This document shows, piece after piece, positions 48,419 to 59,400 of a stretch of DNA of 64,000 bases; position 1 is the stretch's first letter; every line of letters begins with the position of its first letter. The translations under genes were made by a program, and so were the position numbers. The DNA comes from Anaeramoeba ignava (Eukaryota > Metamonada > Anaeramoebidae): positions 327,501 to 391,500 of the forward strand of contig JAPDFW010000055.1 of the NCBI GenBank assembly GCA_028826165.1. Direction: 5' to 3'. Below the pieces are notes generated by a model, which saw nothing but the letters and a program-made list of their open reading frames with translations, was not told where the DNA came from and searched no databases.

Positions 48419-51410
48419 TTAAATTCTTTTAAAGAAATAAATGTAACCAGTTCCAAAATAAGGATCATCATCAATAACAACTTTTGAATCATTAAAAAGA
48501 ATCCATTTATCATTTTTCTTAATATAAGCAACATAATGACCACTTTGTGGAGTTGAACCCATATGAACAATAAAAGAACTCAAAACAAACTTTGCATGTT
48601 TTTTTTCTTTATCATTTTCATTTTCAATTTCGCATAAATTTTCATCATCATCAAAAACAACATCATCTTGTGATTTTTCTTGTTTCTTTGTTGATTCTTG
48701 AATCATTAGCATTTCAATATCGTCTTGATGATTAAATAAGTAATCAACAGCTCTATCCGGATTATTTTGTGTTTGTCTTAAAGCAAATATTGATTGTTCT
48801 TTAGAAAATCCCATTGAAGTAAGTTGTTCAATAATAATTGGATCATCAACAAAATCATCTTTTTGTTTTTCTTTAAAGGAAAAAGGAACATCAATATCTG
48901 GATCATCTTGATGCTCCAATAACCAATTTAACGCTATTTCTGTGCTTGCGTTTTGTGTTGTTAATGCTGCTTTTTCTGCTCGATTTTTTGGGAATCCAAA
49001 TAGTTCAAGTTGTGAAACAATATTCTCATCAGCAACTGGAATTTTTTCAGTTAATTTCATTTCGTTTCCAAGTTCATCTTCTTCGAAAAGTTGTTCATTT
49101 TCTGGTGGGGTTTTTGCTCTTAAAAATTCCAAATCAATTTCTTCATCAACAGGTAAATTAATGTTGATATCCATTTTATGTGGAACCCATTTCCTCAATC
49201 TGAATTTATTTATACTCACAATCAATATTTCTGGGAATGTAATTAATGATGAACTTTTTGAATAGAAAGAATCGCCACAAATTGGGCATCTCAATTCAAC
49301 GGTATCAACTGCAATAAAGTTATCTAATAATTCTTTTAGGGAGACTTCAGGGATTTTGTTTTGTTTTTTCCATTCTTCTTCATTCCATTTTTCTTCTTTT
49401 TTTTGGGTTTCATTTTTGGCATTTTCTCTTGAAATTTGGTATTCTTCTTCTTTATCAACAACATATTCTGGGATATTTAAAGGAAGATGAATTGAGGATA
49501 ATTTCTGGTATTTTGCTCTTTTGCATTTATTGCATTGAAGTTTTGATTGGTGAGTAAAATTGAATGAAATTGATGGATCAGCTTTTTCTTGATTTTTGTA
49601 TTTGTTTTCTTGTTTTTTTGTTTGATCCAATAAATATAAAAGGAAATCAAGTGAATCTTGTTGAAGCATAGTTGAAAATTCTGGGTGATTTTTTCCAATT
49701 AAAGATTTAAACATTCTTGGTGAAATTGAAGTTAATTCTTTTTCTGGTTTTTGATCTTCAAGAACAATTTGAGTTGAATATTCTCCACTTAATAAACCAT
49801 GAGCAATTTTTCTCATTTGAGCACCAAAATCATCTGCTGGATTAATTAAGATTTGTTTATTTTCTCTTTTGGATAATTTTCCTGAATAATATCTTGTTAT
49901 AAATGGGTTGAATGAGAATAAGACTTGCAATGAAGAAGCCATATAACATGAATTTCCAAGATTTCTTAATCCAGTTAAACCAGGACCAGAAATTGGAGTT
50001 AATTTTTTACCATCCTTAATTAAAGTATTTTCGAAATCGAGAGCCAAATTTTGTTCTAGTTCCTTGATAATATTAAATTTTAGATTAAATTTTAAATTAA
50101 ATTTTAAATTGAATTTTAAATTAAATTTTAAAATAAATTTTGAATTAAATTTTAAATTGAATTTTAAATATTAAATTGAATTAAATTAAAATAATAAAAT
50201 TGAATAATAAATTTTAAATATTAAATTAAATTTTAAATTAAATATTAAATTAAATTAAATTTTGAATTGGATTGAATTGTAAATTTTAAATTAAATTTTA
50301 AATATTAAATTAAATATTAAATTTTAAATATTAAATTAAATAATAAAATTGAATAATAAATTTTGAATTTTAAATTAAATTTTAAATAATAAATTGAATT
50401 AAAAATTGAATTAAATTAAATATTAAATTAAATTGAATTGAATTGTGAATTAAATAAATATTTGTAAATCTACCATCTCAGCAATAGATTTCTCAGTTTT
50501 CTTTTGATCTGAAACATCAATTCCCAAATGAATTAAATGAAGAGGTAAATTTTTATCAATAACTTCAGCATCACAAGCATAACAATGAACATCAGCATCA
50601 CCATCAGGGGTAATAGTACCAATTTTAACAACCAAAGGATGGCCAGATTGCCTATAATGAAGAACAGCATGTTCATTGCCACCTGAACCATCATAATTTC
50701 TTCTTCCACAAGCAATATGACCACAAGTTAAACAAAGCCATAAATTATGATCCAAATTGCATTCCATACAATGTTTTGAATTTCTGATTAAATCTTGATT
50801 TACTTCTAATTGAACAAGTCCTTCGCAATGTTTGCACGTGAATTTCTGCGCTTCCCATTCTTTGATTTCTTCTTGTTTTGTTGCCGAATTGAAATTTTTT
50901 ATTGATTCAATTGTTTTTTTTAATTTTTCACTTGTTTCTTCAATTTCTTGATATGAATAATTTTCTCCATCTTTATTCCATTGTCTGATTGCATAAAAAT
51001 ACTCGTATTTCTCTTCATCTTTTTCTTCTTGAAATCCTCCTTCAATTCCAATTGCAACTTTTGTTATTTTTTCTTCTTTTTCTTCTTTTTCTTCTTTTTC
51101 TTCTTTTTCTTTTTTAATTCTTCGAATATTCAAAACAAATGGATGTGAATATTCAATAGCATGTCTTGCGCTGTGATTATGTGTATAACATCCTCCATTG
51201 AAACAAGTTAAACACACATCAATCCCTTTTTCTGAATCCTTTTTATTTTTTTTTTCGATAAACAAAATTTTATTATTTTTTTTTTGCTTTTTTTTTGATT
51301 GTTTTTTTTGATTTTGTTTTTACAATTGTATCAAAACATTCAGTGCATTCTTCTTTATAAATTTGTGTGTTTGAATTTGGTAAATTAATGTAATCTGAAA
51401 TATAATCCAT
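48419..51410 (-). CDS. USP5: USP5/isopeptidase T-type ubiquitin hydrolase, 3 exons
   Basis: Exons 51410-51324, ~51238-50474 and 50062-48419 give about 831 residues, close to animal USP5. Features in order: N-terminal variant UBP region (ECTECFDTI-DSEKGIDVCLTCFNGG, across the first intron); ZnF-UBP (CKHCEG ... CMECNLDHNLWLCLTCGHIACGR ... HCYACDAEV); Cys box GLRNLGNSCYMASSLQVLFS; UBA1 (VSQLELFGFPKNRAEKAAL); UBA2 (IEQLTSMGFSKEQSIFALRQ); His box GSTPQSGHYVAYIKK. Zinc-ligand Cys/His and both catalytic residues are visible. USP5 disassembles unanchored polyubiquitin by binding the free C-terminal Gly-Gly through ZnF-UBP. Intron 2 (411 bp) is filled with ATTAAATTTTAA repeats. No frame break is needed. 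It is divergent from the tandem ubiquitin-like gene at 52865. Confidence 0.93.
50063..50473 (-). repeat. USP5-gene intron 2, (ATTAAATTTTAA)n
   Basis: A 411-bp intron bounded by a GTAGAT donor and TATCAAG acceptor in sense. The body is ATTAAATTTTAAATTAAA-type units with GAATTG variants. Confidence 0.8.
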
Positions 51411-51449
51411 TATTTCTTTTTTTTTTGGAAAAGAAAAAAATGAAAATAG

Positions 51450-52640
51450 AAAAATGAAAAAATATTTTAATAACATTTTAAAAAGAATTAAATCAATTTT
51501 AATCATTTTCAATAATAAATTTCTCTTTTATTTAAATTGAAATGATATTTTCTTTTATTAACTTAATATAAAATTATTTTAAAAATTGAAATAAAATTGA
51601 AAAATATTTTAATAACATTTTAAAAAGAATTGAATAAAGAATATTAAATAAATAAATTTAGAATTAATTTTAATTTTATATTTTATTAACTTTTCTTTTA
51701 TTAACTTAATATAAAATAAATTTAGAAATTGAAATAAAATTGAAAAAATATTTTAATAACATTTTAAAAAGAATTAAATCAATTTTAATCATTTTCAATA
51801 ATAAATTTCTCTTTTATTTAAATTGAAATAATATTTTCTTTTATTAACTTAGTATAAAATTAATTTAAAAATTGAAATAAAATTGCAAAATATTTTAATA
51901 ACATTTTAAACAGAATTGAATAAAGAATATTAAATAAATAAATTTAGAATTAATTTTAATTTTATATTTTATTAACTTTTCTTTTTATTAACTTAATATA
52001 AAATAATTTTAAAAATTTAAATAAAATTGAAAAATATTTTAATAACATTTTAAAAAGAATTAAATCAATTTTAATCATTTTCAATAATAAATTTTCTTTT
52101 ATTTTAAATTTTTATGATATTTTCTTTTATTAACCTAATATAAAATTATTTTAAAAATTGAAATAAAATTTGCAAAATATTTTAATAACATTTTAAAAAG
52201 AATTAAATCAATTTTAATCATTTTCAATAATAAATTTCTTTTTTATTTAAATTGAAATAATATTTTATTTTATTAACCTAATATAAAATTATTTTAAAAA
52301 TTGAAATAAAATTTGAAAAATATTTTAATAAAATTTTAAGCAGAATTGAATAAAGAATATTAAATAAATAAATTTAGAATTAATTTTAATTTTATATTTT
52401 ATTAACTTTTCTTTTATTAACTTAATATAAAATTAATTTTAAAAATTGAAATAAAATTGAAAAAATATTTTAATAACATTTTAAAAAGAATTGAATAAAG
52501 AATATTGAATAAATAAATTTAGAATTAATTTTAATTTTATATTTTATTAACTTTTCTTTTATTAAATTAATATAAAATAATTTTAAAAATTGAAATAAAA
52601 TTGGAAAAATATTTTAATAAAATTTTAAAAATAATTGAGT
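51450..52640. repeat. ~142-bp tandem repeat of two alternating subtypes in a divergent promoter region
   Basis: AAAATATTTTAATAACATTTTAAA recurs about every 142 bp (about 51457, 51601, 51743, 51884, 52025, 52167, 52311, 52453, 52602). One subtype continues AATTAAATCAATTTTAATCATTTTC and the other AATTGAATAAAGAATATTAAAT. Order is roughly A-B-A-B-A-A-B-B. It fills the space between the divergent USP5-like and ubiquitin-like genes. Confidence 0.85.
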
Positions 52641-52864
52641 AAAGAATTAATTCAAGAAATGAAGAAATGAAGACAGATCAGTTGTCGTCTTTTGTTAATT
52701 TTAATTAAATAAAATAAAAAAGAAAAAAGTGGATAGTTTTATTTTTTTAATTTGGGTTTTTAAGAAAAAAATAAATCAAAAAAACAAATTCATTTTTTTA
52801 TTTTTATTTTTATTTTTTCTAAATCAAATCAAAACAAAATTGAAAAACAAAATTGAAAAACAAA
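52641..52864 (+). promoter_or_regulatory. Upstream region of the tandem ubiquitin-like gene
   Basis: Unique sequence after the repeat array: GAAATGAAGACAGATCAGTTGTCGTC (about 52663), more GC-containing than its surroundings, then AAAAAAGTGGATAG at about 52724. An A-rich leader precedes the ATG. A promoter is inferred from position only. Confidence 0.35.
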
Positions 52865-53356
52865 ATGGCAAATCAATCTGAAGAAAACAAAATGCAAATT
52901 TATGTTAAAACTTTAAAAGGAACATCTCAAGCTTTTGGTATTAGTAATGATGAAACAGTTGATACTTTGATGAATAAAGTGGAAGAACAATTGGGAATTA
53001 AAAAAAAGGAACAAAGATTAATTTTTGGAGGAAAAAATTTAATTTCAGGAAAGAAAATGACTGATTATCGAATCAAACATGGTTCAACAATTCATTTGGT
53101 TTTTCGTAATATTGGAGGAATGAGTCAAATTTTTGTTAAAACTTTACAAGGAAAATCTAAAGCTTTTGATATTACTAATGATGAAACAGTTGATACTTTC
53201 ATGAATAAAGTGGAACAAGAATTTGGAATTCAAAAAGATCAACAAAGATTACTTTTTGGAGGAAAAAATTTAATTTCAGGAAAGAAATTGACTGATTATC
53301 GAATCAAACATGGTTCAACAATTCATTTGGTTTTTCGTCAACTTGGAGGAAATTAA
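52865..53356 (+). CDS. Tandem ubiquitin-like protein (two divergent ubiquitin units)
   Basis: A single exon of 163 residues. The ATG at 52865 gives a 9-residue tail (MANQSEENK) before the first ubiquitin-like unit (MQIYVKTLKGTSQAF); the second starts SQIFVKTLQGKSKAF. Both keep ubiquitin landmarks: QRLIFGGK / QRLLFGGK (Ile44/Lys48 region), LTDYRIKHGSTIHLVFR (around Lys63), and Gly-Gly ends (NIGGM between units, QLGGN at the C-terminus). A single residue after Gly-Gly is typical of the last unit of polyubiquitin. The units are almost identical at nucleotide level in their second halves, suggesting conversion. They are far more divergent from ubiquitin than any true ubiquitin gene, so this is a ubiquitin-like modifier or a decoy. 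The USP5-like gene lies divergently upstream. Confidence 0.85.
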   Translation: MANQSEENKMQIYVKTLKGTSQAFGISNDETVDTLMNKVEEQLGIKKKEQRLIFGGKNLISGKKMTDYRIKHGSTIHLVFRNIGGMSQIFVKTLQGKSKAFDITNDETVDTFMNKVEQEFGIQKDQQRLLFGGKNLISGKKLTDYRIKHGSTIHLVFRQLGGN

Positions 53357-53651
53357 ATTTGTTTTCTTTTTTCTTTTTTCTTTTAATTAATTTTTTCTTA
53401 AATTTCAATAATAAAATATTATTTTTCCAAAACTAAATCTTTGTAATTTTAATTTTAATTTTATTTTAATTTTGATTTTAATTTTGATTTTGATTTTGAT
53501 TTTGATTTTGATTTTGATTTTAATTTTGATATTTTGATTTTAATTTTAATTTTAATTATCAAATTTCTTAATTAATAAATCAAATAAATTTGGATTTGTT
53601 TGATTTAATTGGAAATAATAAATTCCAATTTTAATTTCTAAAATAATCCTT
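53357..53651. repeat. Spacer with (ATTTTG)n and remnant of an RCC1-BTB 3' end
   Basis: 53440-53560 is (TTTTAA/TTTTGA)n. 53560-53640 on the minus strand matches the C-terminal coding part of the RCC1-BTB genes (complement of AATTTCTTAATTAATAAATCAAATAAATTTGG ... GATTTAATTGG). It looks like a partial 3' copy left by duplication. Confidence 0.6.
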
Positions 53652-55743
53652 TTAAAAAATCAAGCATTTTGAATTTTGTTTTTCTTTTTTTTCTTTTTCA
53701 AGTAAATTTTCAATTTGATTTGCAATTTCAATTTGATTTATGTTTTCAATTTGATTTATGTTTTCAATTTGATTTATATTTTCAATTTGAATATCATTTA
53801 TATTTTCAATTTGATTTTGATTTTGATTTTGATTTTGATTTTGATTTTGATTTTGAATTTGATTTTGATTTTGAATTTGATTTTGATTTTGATTTTGATT
53901 TTGATTTTGATTTTGATTTTGATTTTGATTTTGATTTTGATTTTCAATTTGATTTTGATTTTGATTTTTATTATTAAATTTGTTAATTATTAAATCAAAT
54001 AAATTTGGATTTGTTTGATTTAATTGAAAATAATCAATTCCAATTTTAATTTCATTAATTATTTCTTGTGTAATTTCGATTTCATTTTTAATTTGATTTG
54101 AATAAATCCAATATTCTAATATTTGAAATGATTTATTACTTAATTCACTATAATCTGTAACTTTATTAGATTTATCTTCTGTTACAGATAAAAACATTCC
54201 TCGATATAATTCACTTCTCATTATTAATATTAATTTAGGAAATTTATATTGTTTTTCTTTTCTTTCAATTATAAAATCTTTTTCATTTTCATTTTCATTT
54301 TCATTTAAATAAATTCTTTTCATTGTTTCTTCAATTTTTTCATTTGAATTTATAATTTCTTTAATTTCAGAATATAATTTTGGATTTATTTTGGAATTGT
54401 TTGAATAAATCATTTCAAATATTTGATTTGATTCTTTAATTGATTTTTTTGAAATAATTCCTTGAAGTTTTTCAATTTGATTTTGATTTAATCTATATTT
54501 CAATATTAATTTATGAGCTTCAATTATTTCTCCATTTTCTGTTTTAAATGAAATATCACAAAATTCATTTCTTTCAAATAATTTTATCAAATCTTCTTCA
54601 AGATTGGAAAAAAAAGGATGAGAAGGAATAATAAAGAAATGAATTTTCAGCTCCACAAAGAATATGATATTTAGAAATATTTTCATTAAATCTTAATTCA
54701 GGAAGTTTAATTTGAATTGGAATTAATTGTTCTTCTGTATCTCCAGTTCCTAATTTACCGGAATTATTATTTCCAAATCCAATTAATTTTGAATTGGAAG
54801 TTAAAATCAAAGTTTGATTACTTCCAACAGAAAAATCAAGAATATCATCATCATTTTCAAATAAAGATAATTTGATTTCAGTAAATTCATAAGTATCTTC
54901 ATCTTTGCCAAATCCATTAAATCTGTTGTGACCACATGAATAAAGTTTTCTTTTTGGATTTTGATTTTGATTTTCATTTTCATTTTCAATCAACATTATT
55001 GAATGAAAAGCCCCACATTTAATATCAATTATTTTGCCTTTTGGAATATTTTGGATTTTGGTTAATTTTGAGATTCTTCTTTCTTCTTTTCTTGATTTTC
55101 CTAATCCAAGTTCACCATTACCATTATATCCACATCCAAATAATTCTTGATTTGAATTTAAAAGAAAAACAAAAGATGAGTTTTTTCCTGAAAATATTTT
55201 AGAAACATTTTTCATCATTAAAATTGGTTTTTGTGTTTTTTCAAGTGTTTCAGAATCAAAACCAAGTTGACACAAATCATTATCACCAATTCCATAAGCA
55301 TTTTGATTTGAAGTTAATAAGTAAATTGAATTAGAAGCAGAAGCAATATCTTGAATTATTCTATCATTTTTATCTTCAATTAATGATGAAATATTGATAA
55401 ATTGATTTCTATTCATTATTAAACCTTTGACAAATACATTTCCTTCTTTTGTTAAAATAGCTTCATTATGAGAACCAATAGTTACTTTTTGAATATTTTC
55501 TTCAATTTGAATTTTTGAAGGATTTTGTTTTGAATCATTTAAATATTCTATTGCTTTTCCATTTTTAAAAAGGAAAATTGTTGAAAAAAAACCTGAAAAA
55601 ATTTGTTTAATTTGTTTTTCATTTTCATTTTCATTTTCATTTTCATTTTCAAATTTAAATTGAATTGGTTTTATTATTGAATCTGGTTCATTTTTGATAA
55701 GTTTTGGATAGTAATTTGAACCAAAAAATAAACAATCATTCAT
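53652..55743 (-). CDS. RCC1 / double-BTB protein 4 (dispersed copy), Gln-Asn tail, CaaX C-terminus
   Basis: It starts MNDCLFFGSNYYPKLIKNE, like the cluster genes. RCC1 blades include YGIGDNDLCQLGF, FGCGYNGNGELGLG and IGFGNNNSGKLGTG. The two BTBs are EFCDISFKTENGEIIEAHKLILKYR and EKDFIIERKEKQYKFPKLILIMRS. After IINKFNNKN a Gln-Asn and Ile-Glu-Asn repeat tail of about 90 residues is inserted, and the protein ends SKCLIF, again a CaaX box. One base change in the A-run at 54608-54615 moves the frame between the propeller and the first BTB. It lies about 12 kb from the three-gene cluster, on the same strand. Confidence 0.82.
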
Positions 55744-56412
55744 TTTCTTTTTTTATTTTTTAAATTTTTTTTAATTTTTTGAAAAGAAAAAAATGAAAAA
55801 ATTTTTTAATTATTTTTTTTTTATTCTTTTTTTTTTTTCAATTAAAAAAAATTTTTTTTTCATTTTTTTTTTTTCATTTTTTTTTTTATACTTTTTTGGA
55901 TCTAAATTAAATCTTTTTCTTTTACTTGCACAAGTTTACTTTTTAAAAAGACTCAAAACCAAAAGAAATAACAATAAAAAGTTACAAAAAAAAAATGTTT
56001 GTTAATTTTGAAGAAAAAAAAAGCAAATTTTTACAAAAAAAAAAACGAATTTGAATGAGAAAAAAATTCTATCACAATTTCGAAGAAAAATATAAATGAA
56101 TTTTAATTTTAAATTTTATAAATGAATTTTAATTTAAATTTTAATTTGAATTTTAAATATAATTTTAATTTTAATTATAATTTTAATTTTAATTTTAATT
56201 TTAATTTTAATTTTAATTTTAATTTTAATTTTAATTTTAAATATTAATTTTAATTTATAAATGAATTTTATTTTTAATTTTAAATTTATAAATGAATTTT
56301 ATTTTTAAAATTTTTAATTGATTTTTTTTTAAAATTTTTCATTCCCATAAAAACACGCAAAACCACAAACACAAAACTCTCACACTACACAACAAACTTA
56401 CATTAAAAAGAG
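55744..56412. other. Intergenic spacer between divergent genes
   Basis: Homopolymer-rich. 56095-56330 is (TTTTAATTTTATAAATGAA)-type repeats similar to those in paralogue A introns near 15000. A CA-rich leader (ACACGCAAAACCACAAACAC) at about 56352-56400 precedes the FYVE gene. No ORF supported. Confidence 0.55.
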
Positions 56413-59400
56413 ATGAACACACCGATTAACACCTCGGAATTAGCGTCACACTTAGATGACAAGTTTTTTCTACACATAAAAAAATTTGGACGGTTCGGAA
56501 CAATGAATCCGCCGATCCCAACAGTAGCTCCTAAAGCAAGCTGGCTACCTGATAAGTACGTCAGTAAATGTGTGATGTGTCAAGCTGGGTTCACAGCAAC
56601 GAAGCGGCGGCATCATTGTAGATACTGCGGGTTTTTGATCTGCAATGGATGCGCATCAAAACACTTTGAGTTCCAATTAAGTAACGAAAAAAATATAGAG
56701 CAGACAAAGTCTCTGCGCGTTTGCGATGCGTGCTATTCCCTGCTCTCGCCCAAGCTGCAGCAGCCTGTATTGTCGGGTCTTAAGTCGTTCAGCATTCGCA
56801 ATCATTTTTCTAACGATTTGGATTATCGAGTTGCAAATCAACAATTTTTTGCTTCACGTTATTTTGTTAAATTACTCGCTTTTGATAGTGGCGATAATCC
56901 CCAATATATTCACAAACTTGCCCTCAGAGCTCTTATTAAGCTTTCTTCTTTGAATCAAGAATCTATTGGTTCTGTTGAGGAACTTTATTTCTTTCTCGTT
57001 AAAAAAGCTTTTGATAGTGAATCTTCTATTAGGCCTCTTGCTATGGAATTGCTTGCAAATTTGATTTCGGAAGATTATGGTTTGTTCTCTATTTTATATT
57101 TATATTTCTTTTTCTTTTCCTTTTTGATCGATATAAAAAAAAAAAAAAAGGAATTTCAAATTTAATTTAAAAAGCAAATTTAATTTAAAATTTAAAAAGC
57201 AAATTTAATTTAAAAAGCAAATTTAATTTAAAAAACAAATTTAATAACAAATTTAATAATAAATTTAATAATAATTTTAATAATAAATTTAATAATAAAT
57301 TTAATAATAAATTAAATAATAAATTTAATAACAAATTTAATAATAAATTAAATAATAAATTAAATAATAAATTTAATAATAATTTTAATAATAAATTTAA
57401 TAATAAATTTAATAATAAATTTAATAATAAATTAAAATAATAATTTTAATAATAAATTAAATAATAAATTAAATAATAAATTTAATAATAAATTTAATAA
57501 TAAATTAAATAATAAATTTAATAATAATTTTTAATAATAAATTAAATAATTTTTAATAATAAATTTAATAATAATTTTAATAATAAATTAAATAATAAAT
57601 TAAATAATAAATTAAATAACAAATTTAATAATAAATATAATAATAATTTTAATAATAATTTTAATAATAAATTAAATAATAAATTAAATAATAAATTAAA
57701 TAACAAATTTAATAATAAATATAATAATAATTTTAATAATAAATTAAATAATAATTTTAATAATAAATTTAATAACAAATTTAATAATAAATTTAAAAGG
57801 AATTTAACAATAAATTTAATTACAAATTTAATAATAATTTTAATAACAAATTTAATTACAAATTTAATAATAAATTTAATAATAAATTTAATAATAAATT
57901 TAATAATAAATTTAATAATAAATTTAATAATAAATTTAATAACAAATTCAATTTAATAATAAATTAAATAATAAATTAAATAATAAATTTAATAATAAAT
58001 TAAATAATAAATTAAATAATAATAAATTAAATAATAAATTTAATAATAAATTAAATAATAAATTAAATAACAAATTTAATAATAATTTTAATAATAAATT
58101 AAATAATTTTAATAACAAATTTAATAATAAATTTAATAATAAATTTAATAATAATTTTTAAATAATAAATTAAATAGCAAATTTAATAATAAATTTAATA
58201 ATAAATTTAATAATAAATTAAATAATAAATTTAATAACAAATTAAACAATAAATTTAATAATAAATTTAATAATAAATTTAATAATAAATTTAATAATAA
58301 ATTTAATAATAAATTTAATAATAAATTTAATAATAAATTTAATAATAAATTTAATAATAAATTTAATAATAAATTTAATAATAAATTTAATAATAAATTT
58401 AATAATAAATTAAATAATAAATTTAATAATAAATTAAATAATAAATTTAATAACAAATTTAATAACAAATTTAATAACAAATTAAATAATAAATTAAATA
58501 ATAAATTTAATAATAAATTAAATAAATAATAAATTAAATAATAAATTAAATAATAAATTTAATAATAAATTTAATAATAAATTCAATAACAAATTAAATA
58601 ACAAATTTAATAATAATTTTAATAATAAATTTAATAATAAAATTTAATAATAATTTTAATAATAAATTTAATAACAAATTTAATAATAAATTTAATAATA
58701 AATTTAATAATAAATTAAATAATTAAATTAAATAGCAAATTTAATAACAAATTTAATAACAAATTTAATAATAAATTTAATAATAAATTTAATTAAAATT
58801 AAATAATAAATTTAGAAATAAATTAAATAATAAATTTAATAATAAATTTAATAATAACAATTTTAATAATAAATTTAATAATAAATTAAATAATAAATTT
58901 AATAATAAATTAAATAATAATTTTAATAATAAATTTAATAATAAATTTAATAATAAATTTAATAACAAATTTAATAATAAATTAAACAATAAATTAAATA
59001 ACAAATTAAATAATAAATTAAATAATAAATTTAATAATAAATTAAATAATAAATTTAATAATAAATTTAATAATAAAATTAAACAATAAATTTAATAATA
59101 AATTTAATAACAATTTTAATAATAAATTTAATAATAAATTAAATAATAAATTTAATAATAAATTTAATAACAAATTTAAAAATAAATTTAATAATAAATT
59201 AAATAACAAATTAAATAATAAATTTAATAATAAATTTAATAATAAATTAAATAATAAATTTAATAATAAATTAAAAAATAAATTTAGAAATAAATTAAAT
59301 AATAAATTAAATAATTAATTAAATAATAAATTTAATAATAAATTAAATAACAAATTTAATAATAATTTTATTATAATTTTAATAATAAATTAAATAATAA

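Noticed and set aside
57542-59004. Leu-Leu-Asn-Leu ORFs on the minus strand
   Set aside because: By-products of the 9-12-bp array in the FYVE intron.
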